Shown here in pieces: positions 33,275 to 41,991 of a stretch of 64,000 nucleotides of DNA; positions within the stretch are counted from its first letter, which is position 1, and every line of letters starts with the position of its first letter. The position numbers were made by a program, and so were the translations under genes. Origin of the DNA: an uncultured Acetatifactor sp. (GTDB lineage Bacteria; Bacillota; Clostridia; Lachnospirales; Lachnospiraceae); contig CAJGCP010000004.1 in assembly GCA_904501885.1 (NCBI GenBank), forward strand, positions 24,598 to 88,597, read 5' to 3'. The notes under the pieces are model-generated. The model made no database searches and was not told where the DNA came from. It worked only from the letters and a program-made list of their open reading frames with translations.

Positions 33275-34579
33275 TTAATTTTGATTATTCTTCTGATTAT
33301 AATCTCTTACCATATTTGCCTTCGCCATCATACTGCCGGGCTTTGCCTGGCTGACAGGTCTGGTTGCTGCCTCTTCAGATGCATTTGCTTTCTCGGAATA
33401 TGCAGATGCTGTACTTTGAATATTCTTTGTCTTCATATTCGCATAAGCATTCATCATTTCCTGGCGCTCTTTCATCTTTTCCATCTTTTTAGCGCTTTTC
33501 ACACTATTTTTCTTAATCAACTCATCAAAGTCCATCTTATCGATGTTCTTATTGATCACTACCTGCTGGATGCTTCTGATCACACTTCCGGCTACCCAAT
33601 AAAGGCCCATACCTGCAGGCAATGAGAAACAAAACCATGCAGACATCAAAGGCATAATCTTATTCATGGTCTTCATAGAATTTGCCATAGAGTTCGCCTG
33701 ATCATTGCCATTCTGAGGCTGCTGAGGCATCAGTTTCACGCTAATCCACTGTGTCACTGCAGAAAGAATAGGAATCAAAACAGCACCAATTACAATTCCC
33801 CATGTACCGGCTGCAATACCTGCCTTGATCAATACCATAGGAGAATCACCGATGTTTAATCCCAGAAAATTGTTATAAGTATTGATTAATCCCTCACTAC
33901 CTAAAATCAATTTATCCCCAAAGGTCAAAGCATTTAATTCATAGTGATCTGCAACAATTGCCAAATCCGAGGATGATAGTCTGTTAAGTACATCTATGAT
34001 ACCATTGGATAAGTTCTCACCTGACATACTTTTTCCATACATTGAAACCGTGCTGGTAATGGATTTAATACTTTCTTCAGCAATTCCTGTAGGATTCTGA
34101 AGAAAAGCTCCTTTATCCACGCTGATAATTTTTTCTGCCAGCACTCTAAATGTATCACCAATTTTACTTACATATGCCGGAATTGCATAAATTACACGGT
34201 ACAATGCAAAAAGGATGGGCATCTGAATCAACAACTGTACGCAGCTACCGCTGGGAGAAACTCCATATTTCGCGTAAACTGCCTGAATCTCCTGATTCTG
34301 TGCCATCATGGAATCATTGTCTTTTTTATTCTTGTACTTTGCCTGAATTGCCTGAAGTTCAGGATTCATTTTTGCAGACAATTTAGAGAATTTTTGCTGC
34401 TTCACGGTAAGCGGCAACATAAGTACATTGACAACGATTGTAAAAAGAATAATTGCCAGACCTACATTTGGAATTCCAATCAGGTCTATCACATAGAAAA
34501 TACCGTTCATAATAAGTCCTAATAATTTTGCAATAGGACCTAAAAATCCTCCGGTTTGTGTCATTAAAATGAAATTCAT
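33275..34579 (-). CDS. yidC: Membrane protein insertase YidC/OxaA
   Basis: YidC inserts and folds membrane proteins, alone or with Sec. Five-helix core features are visible: a first helix at GIPNVGLAIILFTIVVNVLMLPLTVKQQ, the cytoplasmic hairpin with MNPELQAIQAKYKNKKDN, and SAWFCFSLPAGMGLYWVAGSVIRSIQQ. The C-terminal tail (about 90 residues) is basic and Met/Ala-rich. No lipobox is seen, unlike Bacillus SpoIIIJ. GGAGG is 4 nt before the ATG. Confidence 0.96.
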   Translation of the reverse strand: MNFILMTQTGGFLGPIAKLLGLIMNGIFYVIDLIGIPNVGLAIILFTIVVNVLMLPLTVKQQKFSKLSAKMNPELQAIQAKYKNKKDNDSMMAQNQEIQAVYAKYGVSPSGSCVQLLIQMPILFALYRVIYAIPAYVSKIGDTFRVLAEKIISVDKGAFLQNPTGIAEESIKSITSTVSMYGKSMSGENLSNGIIDVLNRLSSSDLAIVADHYELNALTFGDKLILGSEGLINTYNNFLGLNIGDSPMVLIKAGIAAGTWGIVIGAVLIPILSAVTQWISVKLMPQQPQNGNDQANSMANSMKTMNKIMPLMSAWFCFSLPAGMGLYWVAGSVIRSIQQVVINKNIDKMDFDELIKKNSVKSAKKMEKMKERQEMMNAYANMKTKNIQSTASAYSEKANASEEAATRPVSQAKPGSMMAKANMVRDYNQKNNQN

Positions 34580-34598
34580 TTATCCTCCATTCTGTGTA

Positions 34599-34808
34599 TC
34601 AGGGTACCGGATCATAACCGCCTTTCGAGAAGGGGTTACATCGAAGTATTCTCCAAATAGCCAATATGCCACCTTTTATTGCCCCATATTTTTCGATTGC
34701 TTCCAATCCATATTGGGAACAACTGGGTATATAGGGACATTTCGTCTTTTTCATAGGAGAAATGTATTTTTGATACCATCTGATCAATACAATTAAAACT
34801 TTTTTCAT
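34599..34808 (-). CDS. yidD: Membrane protein insertion efficiency factor YidD
   Basis: The 69-residue protein contains the family hallmark with conserved cysteines: RWYQKYISPMKKTKCPYIPSCSQYGLEAIEKYGAIKGGILAIWRILRCNPFSKGG(Y)DPVP. It assists YidC. Its start overlaps the rnpA stop by 4 nt. Confidence 0.97.
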   Translation of the reverse strand: MKKVLIVLIRWYQKYISPMKKTKCPYIPSCSQYGLEAIEKYGAIKGGILAIWRILRCNPFSKGGYDPVP

Positions 34809-35164
34809 TTTTCGTCTAAATAAAGATATACTTTTATAATTTGATGAAGCTTTCCAAGGTGTAGTAGCGCACTTTCTACTTCTCCGTATCCCACCGATGC
34901 TACTGCCGGCCTTGCAACGACTACAATGTCTAAACCACTATTAAACACTGCTTCATGTAATCGGTAACTTTCTCGTATCAGTCTTGTTATTCGGTGTCTT
35001 ACAACACTGTTACCCACTTTTTTACTCACACTGATCCCAATTCTGTTTGTACCTAAGCCATTTTCCTTGATATACATCACAAGATACTTGTTTGCATATG
35101 ATTTTCCGTACTTATAAACAAATTGGAACTGTTGATTCTTTTTTAAGCTTTCAGAAAATTTCAT
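34805..35164 (-). CDS. rnpA: Ribonuclease P protein component
   Basis: RnpA binds the catalytic RNase P RNA and helps process tRNA 5' ends. The 119-residue sequence includes FVYKYGKSYANKYLVMYI and the RNR-type motif region GISVSKKVGNSVVRHRITRLIRESYR. It lies between rpmH and yidD as usual. Confidence 0.97.
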   Translation of the reverse strand: MKFSESLKKNQQFQFVYKYGKSYANKYLVMYIKENGLGTNRIGISVSKKVGNSVVRHRITRLIRESYRLHEAVFNSGLDIVVVARPAVASVGYGEVESALLHLGKLHQIIKVYLYLDEK

Positions 35165-35189
35165 TTATTCCTCCGCTCTTAACCTAATG

Positions 35190-35214
35190 AAAAAAAGGTC
35201 ACATTTCTGTGACC
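35190..35214 (-). terminator. Terminator after rpmH
   Basis: GGTCAC and GTGACC form a 6-bp stem followed by TTTTTTT on the minus strand, touching the rpmH stop codon. It may attenuate read-through into rnpA. Confidence 0.75.
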
Positions 35215-35348
35215 TATGCGGATAATTTCTTTCTTCCTTTTGCGCGTCTTGCTGCCAGAACTTTTCTTCCGCCGGGAGTACTCATTCTTGCTCTAAATCC
35301 GTGAACTTTAGAGTGGGAACGCTTCTTGGGCTGAAATGTCATCTTCAT
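35214..35348 (-). CDS. rpmH: 50S ribosomal protein L34
   Basis: This 44-residue gene encodes a protein starting MKMTFQPKKRSHSKVHGFR and ending RRAKGRKKLSA, the full and highly conserved L34 sequence including RMSTPGGRKVLAARR. AGGAGG lies about 10 nt before the ATG. It is the first gene left of oriC. Confidence 0.98.
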   Translation of the reverse strand: MKMTFQPKKRSHSKVHGFRARMSTPGGRKVLAARRAKGRKKLSA

Positions 35349-35499
35349 GGAAAGGCACCTCCTTCTCTCTAAAACCTTCATATATAAAGGTAACTAAATT
35401 TTCGTAATTTTAGGAAAATAGCAAGTTGATTGTATAAGAAAAACCTTGCTGTGTCAAGGAAAAATGCGGAATTTTTATTCTAAAAAAAATTTTATTTTT

Positions 35500-35858
35500 T
35501 AAAAATTAAGTTATACACATAGATATCCACAAAAATAATCAATATTCATTTTTTTATAAATTTTTATGCTTTTTTGTGGATAACTGTTTTTTTATGTGGA
35601 TGAATATGTTATTATTATGTGGATAACACTTATTTTACCTTGTTTTTTGGGGATAAAATTTCTATTATTATTTTTGTGGTTATGTGGATTTTTCCACATA
35701 CAACTTTGTTTTTATGTGATTATAAACTGACTTTTCCACATTATGTGGATAACTTTACTCTTTATTTAAAATTTTTCTGTTGATAACTTGTATTTGAAAA
35801 ATTGTCTATTATATATTAAAATATTATAAATATCTATAGTTATAAGGCGGGGTCTGTT
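35500..35858. other. oriC: oriC: DnaA-box cluster and AT-rich unwinding region upstream of dnaA
   Basis: The 510-nt gap between rpmH and dnaA is very AT-rich and full of DnaA boxes. Perfect TGTGGATAA boxes are at 35575-35583, 35618-35626 and 35744-35752. One- or two-mismatch boxes include TTATACACA (35511-35519), ATATCCACA (35523-35531), TGTGGATGA (35595-35603), TGTGGATTT/TTTTCCACA (35683-35698), TTTTCCACA (35732-35740) and TGTTGATAA (35778-35786). The stretch at about 35790-35845, almost only A and T, is the likely duplex-unwinding element. The first part of the gap (35349-35500) is AT-rich and should carry the rpmH promoter. Confidence 0.92.
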
Positions 35859-37220
35859 ATGGATTTAATCAGAGAAAATTGGGTTGCTATCAAAGAAGCT
35901 ATCAAAGAAGAGTATAATATCACCGATATTTCTTATAAAACTTGGGTGGAACCCCTTAGTTTCTATAATATTACAGATAATACCATCAATATCGTAATAT
36001 CTAAAGAACAGAGCCACCACGCACTTTCTTATATTTCTTCTAAATATAAGAATTTTTTCAAAGTAACTATTTCTGAAATGTTTGGTGTTGATTATGAAAT
36101 CAATTTTATCATGGAAAATGATAAAGATGATTTTTCTGTCAGTGAACCTTCCACTTCTAATTTAAATTTCAATGAAAATTACGAAAACTCTAATCTGGAC
36201 AGTAAATATAAATTTGATACTTTTGTTGTAGGCAGTAATAACCGTTTTGCTCATTCTGCTGCCTTAGCTGTAGCAGAGTCACCGGGAGAATTATATAATC
36301 CCCTTTTTATTTACGGTGGTCCCGGTTTAGGTAAGACTCACTTAATTCATTCCATTGGTAATTATATTTTGGAAAATAATCCTAATAAAAAGGTTCTTTA
36401 TGTGACCAGTGAAGATTTCACGAATGATGTGATTGATTCCATTAGACATGGTAATCCCTCTTCTATGTCTGAATTGCGTGATAAATATAGAACTGTTGAT
36501 GTATTAATCATCGATGATGTTCAGTTCATTATCGGTAAAGAAAGTACCCAGGAGGAATTTTTCCATACCTTCAACGTCCTCCACTCTGCTAATAAGGCAA
36601 TTATTATTACTTCCGATAAACCTCCTAAGGATATGGTTACTCTGGAAGAAAGATTCAGGTCCCGTTTCGAATGGGGATTGATTGCTGATATTCAAGTGCC
36701 TGATTATGAAACAAGAGTAGCTATTCTTAAAAAGCAGGCAGAAAAAATTGATAAAAAGATAGATGAAGATATTTTCCAATATATTGCATCTAATATCAAA
36801 ACAAATATTAGAGAATTAGAAGGTGCTTTCACTAAAATTATTGCTTTTGCAAAGTTAAATAATGTAGAACTAACCAAGGAACTGGCAGAAGAAGCTCTAA
36901 AAGATGTTATTTATCCCAATAAAAACAAAGAAATAACTTCAACTTCCATATTAAATACCGTTGCAGAACATTATAACTTAAGCCCTGATGATATTAAATC
37001 TAAAAAGAGAAATGCGGAATTTGTAATTCCTAGACAGGTTGTTATGTATCTGTGTCGTACTTTAACAGAAGATTCTCTTTCTTATATATCAAGTATTGTT
37101 GGTAAGAAAGATCATACTACTGTTATTAACGGATATGACAAAATAAAGGGCTATATGGAAAGCAATGAAGATATGAAAAAGACCATTGAAATTATTATAA
37201 AAAAAATCATTCCTTCATAG
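35859..37220 (+). CDS. dnaA: Chromosomal replication initiator DnaA
   Basis: DnaA binds DnaA boxes and unwinds oriC. Domain I spans about residues 1-80, a short acidic Asn/Ser-rich domain II about 85-115, the AAA+ domain III carries Walker A GGPGLGKT at 153-160 and Walker B IIDD at 217-220, and domain IV ends with the DNA-binding GKKDHTTVINGYDKI. At 453 residues it is normal. DnaA boxes lie on both sides of the gene. Confidence 0.99.
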   Translation: MDLIRENWVAIKEAIKEEYNITDISYKTWVEPLSFYNITDNTINIVISKEQSHHALSYISSKYKNFFKVTISEMFGVDYEINFIMENDKDDFSVSEPSTSNLNFNENYENSNLDSKYKFDTFVVGSNNRFAHSAALAVAESPGELYNPLFIYGGPGLGKTHLIHSIGNYILENNPNKKVLYVTSEDFTNDVIDSIRHGNPSSMSELRDKYRTVDVLIIDDVQFIIGKESTQEEFFHTFNVLHSANKAIIITSDKPPKDMVTLEERFRSRFEWGLIADIQVPDYETRVAILKKQAEKIDKKIDEDIFQYIASNIKTNIRELEGAFTKIIAFAKLNNVELTKELAEEALKDVIYPNKNKEITSTSILNTVAEHYNLSPDDIKSKKRNAEFVIPRQVVMYLCRTLTEDSLSYISSIVGKKDHTTVINGYDKIKGYMESNEDMKKTIEIIIKKIIPS

Positions 37221-37221
37221 T

Positions 37222-37323
37222 TGTGTATAACTAATTTTTTATACACATAAAAAGTGGAAATATACACAAGTTTTCCATAGCAATTTTCCTTGTAAAATGG
37301 TATAATAGAGGAGGTTATCCACA
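37222..37323. other. Second DnaA-box cluster, between dnaA and dnaN
   Basis: Boxes visible are TGTGTATAA (37222-37230), TTATACACA (37239-37247) and a perfect TTATCCACA (37315-37323). Together with the cluster upstream of dnaA this forms a bipartite origin like that of B. subtilis. A -10-like TATAAT at 37301-37306 should belong to the dnaN promoter, so DnaA may also regulate dnaN here. Confidence 0.75.
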
Positions 37324-37414
37324 TATCAACAACCCCTACTAATAATACTACTGAATTATTCTATATATTACATGTAAAAAGGCCCCTTTGGCCACAAAAA
37401 ACGGAGGTAAAAAA

Positions 37415-38524
37415 ATGAAAATTGTTTGTTCTAAATCAGATCTTTTAAATGGTGTTCAAATCGTATCAAAAGCTGTTTCTAATAAAACAACAATGTCTAT
37501 TTTGGAATGCATTATGGTAGACACTACAAAGGGTATTATCACTTTGACTGCTAATAATATGGACCTTGCCATTGAAACAGTGATTGAAGGTGAAATTATT
37601 GAAAGAGGTGCTATAGCATTAGATGCTAAGATTTTTTTAGAAATTGTAAGAAAGCTGCCTGAGAGTGATATTACCATCCAGACAGATAGTAATTACTTAA
37701 CAACCATCACTTGTGAAAAATCTAAATTCAATATCATCGGTAAATCCGGTCAGGACTTTTCTTATCTTCCTGCAGTGGAAAGAGAAGAAAGTATTAGAAT
37801 TAGCCAGTTTACATTAAAAGAAGTTATCAGACAAACAATTTTTTCTATTTCTGACAACGAAAATAATAAATTAATGACCGGTGAATTATTTGAAATAAAT
37901 AACAATGTATTGAGAGTTGTTTCTTTGGATGGATTTAGAGTTTCCATCAGAAAAATAGAATTAAAAGAATCTTATAGTCCTAAAAAAGTAGTTGTTCCCG
38001 GTAAGACTTTAAATGAAATCAGTAAAATTTTAAATGGAAATGCAGACAGTATCGTAACAATCTATTTTAATCCGAAACATATTGTATTTGAGTTTGATAA
38101 TACAGTAGTTGTTTCAAGATTAATCGAAGGAGAGTACTACAAGATAGATCAGATGCTTTCCAGTGATTATGAAACAAAAGTAAAAATTAATAAAAAAGAA
38201 CTATTGAATTGTATTGATAGAGCAACTCTTCTTGTAAAAGAGGGAGATAAAAAGCCTATTATCATTTCCATCAATGATGAAAATATGGAATTAAAGATCA
38301 ATTCTACTCTTGGAAGTATGAATGAAGAGATAGATATTCATAAATCCGGTAAAGATTTAATGATTGGTTTTAATCCTAAATTTTTAATTGATTCTTTGAA
38401 GGTGATAGATGAAGAAGAAATTACCATGTTTATGGTAAATTCTAAGGCACCTTGTTTTATCAAGGATGAAGAAGAAAGTTATATCTATCTGATTCTTCCT
38501 GTGAATTTTACTACAGTAAGCTAA
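37415..38524 (+). CDS. dnaN: DNA polymerase III beta clamp
   Basis: The sliding clamp holds the replicative polymerase on DNA. The 369-residue protein starts MKIVCSKSDLLNGVQIVSKAVSNKTTM and ends YLILPVNFTTVS, with the threefold repeated clamp fold. The ATG at 37415 has GGAGG 9 nt upstream; an in-frame TTG at 37388 is not supported. It follows dnaA in the standard order. Confidence 0.98.
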   Translation: MKIVCSKSDLLNGVQIVSKAVSNKTTMSILECIMVDTTKGIITLTANNMDLAIETVIEGEIIERGAIALDAKIFLEIVRKLPESDITIQTDSNYLTTITCEKSKFNIIGKSGQDFSYLPAVEREESIRISQFTLKEVIRQTIFSISDNENNKLMTGELFEINNNVLRVVSLDGFRVSIRKIELKESYSPKKVVVPGKTLNEISKILNGNADSIVTIYFNPKHIVFEFDNTVVVSRLIEGEYYKIDQMLSSDYETKVKINKKELLNCIDRATLLVKEGDKKPIIISINDENMELKINSTLGSMNEEIDIHKSGKDLMIGFNPKFLIDSLKVIDEEEITMFMVNSKAPCFIKDEEESYIYLILPVNFTTVS

Positions 38525-38537
38525 AGTAGGTAAAAAA

Positions 38538-38744
38538 ATGGAAACATTAAAACTAAGAGAAGATTATATCAAACTTGGACAGGCAATTAAGGCAGTCGGT
38601 TATGTAGAAAACGGCGTGGAAGCTAAATTTGTTATTCAAGATGGATATGTCAAAGTCAACGGCGAAGTGGAATTTCAAAGAGGAAAGAAATTAGTAGCCG
38701 GAGATATTGTTGAATTTGATGGAAATGTTTTAAAAATTGAATAA
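38538..38744 (+). CDS. yaaA: S4-domain RNA-binding protein YaaA
   Basis: This 68-residue S4-like protein (IKLGQAIKAVGYVENGVEAKFVIQDGYVKVNGEVE) is the conserved small gene between dnaN and recF in Firmicutes. It probably binds rRNA and may act in 50S assembly. It lies 13 nt after dnaN and 23 nt before recF. Confidence 0.94.
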   Translation: METLKLREDYIKLGQAIKAVGYVENGVEAKFVIQDGYVKVNGEVEFQRGKKLVAGDIVEFDGNVLKIE

Positions 38745-38767
38745 AAAATAATTCAAAGGTAATTTTC

Positions 38768-39853
38768 ATGATTATTAAATCAATCGAATTGGCAGATTAC
38801 AGAAATTATGATTTTCTGACCATGGAATTTGACAAGGGAACAAATATTTTATATGGGGATAATGCCCAGGGTAAAACAAATATCTTGGAGGCTATTTATG
38901 TGGCAGCAACCACAAAATCCCATAAAGGCAGTAAGGATAAAGAAATCGTTAATTTCAATAAAGAGGAAGCTCATATAAGAACTTATGTTGAAAAAGAAGG
39001 TGTAGAAACAAGAGTTGATATGCACCTTCGGAAAAATAAGTCTAAAGGAATTGCGATTGATGGCCAAAAAATAAAAAAAGCCGCTGATTTACTAGGATTA
39101 TGTAATGTGGTTTTCTTTTCTCCGGAAGATTTAGGAATTATAAAAAATGGCCCGGCAGAAAGAAGAAGATTTGTAGATATGGAATTGTGTCAATTAGACA
39201 GTTTTTATCTATACAATTTAAATAATTACAACAAAATAGTAAACCAGAGAAATAAGCTGCTCAAGGATATGTATCTGAATAATGATTTAAAAGAAACCCT
39301 GAATATATGGGATATGCAGTTGGTTTCTTTCGGAAGTAAGATTATAGAGAGAAGAAAGCTTTTTATAGATCAGCTGAATGAAATTATTCTAGATATACAT
39401 AAAAAATTATCCGGTGGAAAAGAAGAATTAATGATTTCATATGAGCCGGATGTTGAAATTGAAAATTTTGAAAAAGCATTACGACAGAGCCAGGAAAAAG
39501 ATATTAGGGCAAAAATGACCACAGTGGGACCCCACAGAGATGATTTTTGTTTCCAAATAGGAGAAGTAGATATCAGAAAATTTGGTTCCCAGGGGCAGCA
39601 GAGAACAGCTGCATTGTCTTTAAAACTGGCAGAAATAGAAATTGTAAAAAAAATTGCAAAAGATACTCCTGTATTACTCCTGGATGATGTTTTATCAGAA
39701 TTGGATTCCAATCGCCAAAATTATTTATTGGATAGTATAGGAGAGATTCAAACCATTATTACATGTACCGGATTAGAAGATTTTGTAAATGACAGATTTA
39801 AAATAAACAAGGTTTATAAAGTCACTGACGGTAAAGTAGAATGTATGAGTTAA
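38768..39853 (+). CDS. recF: DNA replication and repair protein RecF
   Basis: RecF is an ABC-type ATPase that helps load RecA at gaps. Walker A YGDNAQGKTN (about residues 30-39), the signature FGSQGQQRTAALSLKLAE and Walker B PVLLLDDVLSELD are present. At 361 residues it is normal. It is part of the dnaN-yaaA-recF-gyrB run. Confidence 0.98.
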   Translation: MIIKSIELADYRNYDFLTMEFDKGTNILYGDNAQGKTNILEAIYVAATTKSHKGSKDKEIVNFNKEEAHIRTYVEKEGVETRVDMHLRKNKSKGIAIDGQKIKKAADLLGLCNVVFFSPEDLGIIKNGPAERRRFVDMELCQLDSFYLYNLNNYNKIVNQRNKLLKDMYLNNDLKETLNIWDMQLVSFGSKIIERRKLFIDQLNEIILDIHKKLSGGKEELMISYEPDVEIENFEKALRQSQEKDIRAKMTTVGPHRDDFCFQIGEVDIRKFGSQGQQRTAALSLKLAEIEIVKKIAKDTPVLLLDDVLSELDSNRQNYLLDSIGEIQTIITCTGLEDFVNDRFKINKVYKVTDGKVECMS

Positions 39854-39889
39854 AAGACCCTTGTAAAAGAAAGGTAAAGATAAGAAAAA

Positions 39890-41971
39890 ATGAGCGAAGT
39901 TAACATGAATAACACGACAGTGGAACATGAATATGGAGCGGACCAGATTCAGGTGTTGGAAGGATTGGAGGCTGTAAGAAAGCGTCCCGGTATGTATATT
40001 GGAACCACTGCCAGCAGAGGTTTACATCATTTAGTATACGAAATCGTAGACAATTCAGTGGACGAAGCCCTGGCAGGATTCTGTAATACCATTGAAGTTA
40101 TCATCAATGAGGGTAATTCCATCACAGTCGTGGACAATGGTCGTGGTATTCCTGTAGGTATCAATCAAAAGACCGGAAAACCTGCGGTAGAAGTGGTATT
40201 TACCGTCTTACATGCGGGTGGAAAATTCGGCGGTGGCGGTTATAAAGTTTCCGGCGGACTTCATGGTGTAGGTGCATCTGTCGTAAATGCACTATCAAAT
40301 TGGCTTGAAGTGGAAATTTTCCAGGATGGAAAAGTTTATAAACAAAGATATGAAAAAGGTATCGTTTGCTATCCTCTGAAAGAAATTGGTACCTGTCCTA
40401 TAGAAAAAACCGGAACCAAGGTAACATTCCAGCCGGATGAAACAATTTTTACTGAAACAACTGTTTTTGAATTTGATGTTTTGAAAAGAAGATTGAGAGA
40501 AATGGCCTTTTTAACCAAAGGTCTTCGAATCATTCTCACAGATAACAGAAATGAAGAAGAAATTAAAACAACAGATGACGAACTTCTAAATCAATTACTT
40601 GAGAGAGCAGAAGAAGATGCTGCAGATACAAATGAAGAAAAAACAGCAGAAAATGCAGAAGAAATTGCAGTAGAAGAAAAGCCCAAAAAGGAAAAGAGAG
40701 TAGAATACTGTTATGAAGGTGGTATTAAGGAATATATTACATATCTGAATAAGAGTAAAACTCCTCTTTATGAAAATATCCTTTATTTCGAAGGACAGAA
40801 AAATGATGTTTATGTGGAAGTTTCCTTCCAGCACAATGATTCCTACAATGAAAGTGTGTTTACTTTTGTAAATAACATCAATACCCCTGAGGGTGGTACC
40901 CATTTGGTAGGTTTCAGAAATGCCATTACAAAAACATTAAATGATTACGCAAGAAAAGCAAAAATCCTGAAAGATAATGAGAAAAACCTGACCGGTGATG
41001 ATATCAGAGAAGGCTTGACTGCAATTGTCAGTGTAAAAATAGAAGATCCTCAGTTTGAAGGACAGACCAAGCAGAAGTTAGGTAACTCCGAAGCGCGAGG
41101 TGCGGTAGAAGGAATTGTAAGCGAACAGCTCACCTATTTCCTGGAACTGAATCCTACCATTGCAAGAACCATCTGCGAGAAATCCATTTTAGCACAAAGA
41201 GCAAGAGAAGCTGCAAGAAAAGCGAAGGAATTAACCAGAAGAAAAAGCCCCTTAGAGGGATCAGGGCTTCCCGGTAAATTGGCAGATTGCTCTGACAAAG
41301 ATCCTAAGAACTGCGAAATCTATATCGTAGAGGGAGATTCCGCGGGAGGAAGTGCAAAAACTGCGCGATCCAGAGCAACGCAGGCAATTTTGCCGCTTCG
41401 CGGAAAAATTTTGAATGTAGAAAAAGCGAGACTAGATAAAATTTATGCAAATGCAGAAATCAAAGCAATGATTACCGCTTTTGGTACCGGTATCCATGAA
41501 GATTTTGACATCGAAAAACTTAGATATGACAAAATCATTCTTATGACCGATGCGGACGTGGATGGTGCTCATATCAGTACATTACTATTGACCTTCATCT
41601 ACCGATTTATGCCGGAATTGATTAAGGAAGGACATGTGTATTTAGCAAAACCTCCTTTGTATAAATTAGAGAAGAACAAAAAAGTATGGTATGCCTACAG
41701 CGATGAAGAATTAGATAATATTCTCAAAGAAGTGGGCCGCGACCAGAACAACAAGATTCAGCGATACAAAGGTTTGGGAGAGATGGATGCAGAGCAGCTT
41801 TGGGAGACCACCATGGATCCTGAAAGAAGAATCCTTCTTCGTGTAAATTATGATGAAGAGATGGAATCCGAAATCGATTTAACCTTTACTACTCTGATGG
41901 GAGATAAAGTTGAGCCCAGAAGAGAGTTTATAGAAGAAAATGCAAAATTCGTTAAGAATTTGGATATCTAA
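39890..41971 (+). CDS. gyrB: DNA gyrase subunit B
   Basis: GyrB supplies ATPase activity for negative supercoiling. The GHKL domain has EIVDNSVDEA (51-60), DNGRGIPVG (82-90) and GGLHGVGASVVNAL (122-135); the TOPRIM domain has EIYIVEGDSAGGSAK and the DADVDGAHI acidic motif. At 693 residues it exceeds the usual 635-650 because of an acidic, low-complexity insertion of about 45 residues (about 223-270) just before the YCYEGGIKEYITYLN segment. Function should be normal. Confidence 0.98.
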   Translation: MSEVNMNNTTVEHEYGADQIQVLEGLEAVRKRPGMYIGTTASRGLHHLVYEIVDNSVDEALAGFCNTIEVIINEGNSITVVDNGRGIPVGINQKTGKPAVEVVFTVLHAGGKFGGGGYKVSGGLHGVGASVVNALSNWLEVEIFQDGKVYKQRYEKGIVCYPLKEIGTCPIEKTGTKVTFQPDETIFTETTVFEFDVLKRRLREMAFLTKGLRIILTDNRNEEEIKTTDDELLNQLLERAEEDAADTNEEKTAENAEEIAVEEKPKKEKRVEYCYEGGIKEYITYLNKSKTPLYENILYFEGQKNDVYVEVSFQHNDSYNESVFTFVNNINTPEGGTHLVGFRNAITKTLNDYARKAKILKDNEKNLTGDDIREGLTAIVSVKIEDPQFEGQTKQKLGNSEARGAVEGIVSEQLTYFLELNPTIARTICEKSILAQRAREAARKAKELTRRKSPLEGSGLPGKLADCSDKDPKNCEIYIVEGDSAGGSAKTARSRATQAILPLRGKILNVEKARLDKIYANAEIKAMITAFGTGIHEDFDIEKLRYDKIILMTDADVDGAHISTLLLTFIYRFMPELIKEGHVYLAKPPLYKLEKNKKVWYAYSDEELDNILKEVGRDQNNKIQRYKGLGEMDAEQLWETTMDPERRILLRVNYDEEMESEIDLTFTTLMGDKVEPRREFIEENAKFVKNLDI

Positions 41972-41991
41972 GACAAGAAAAGAGGATTACT

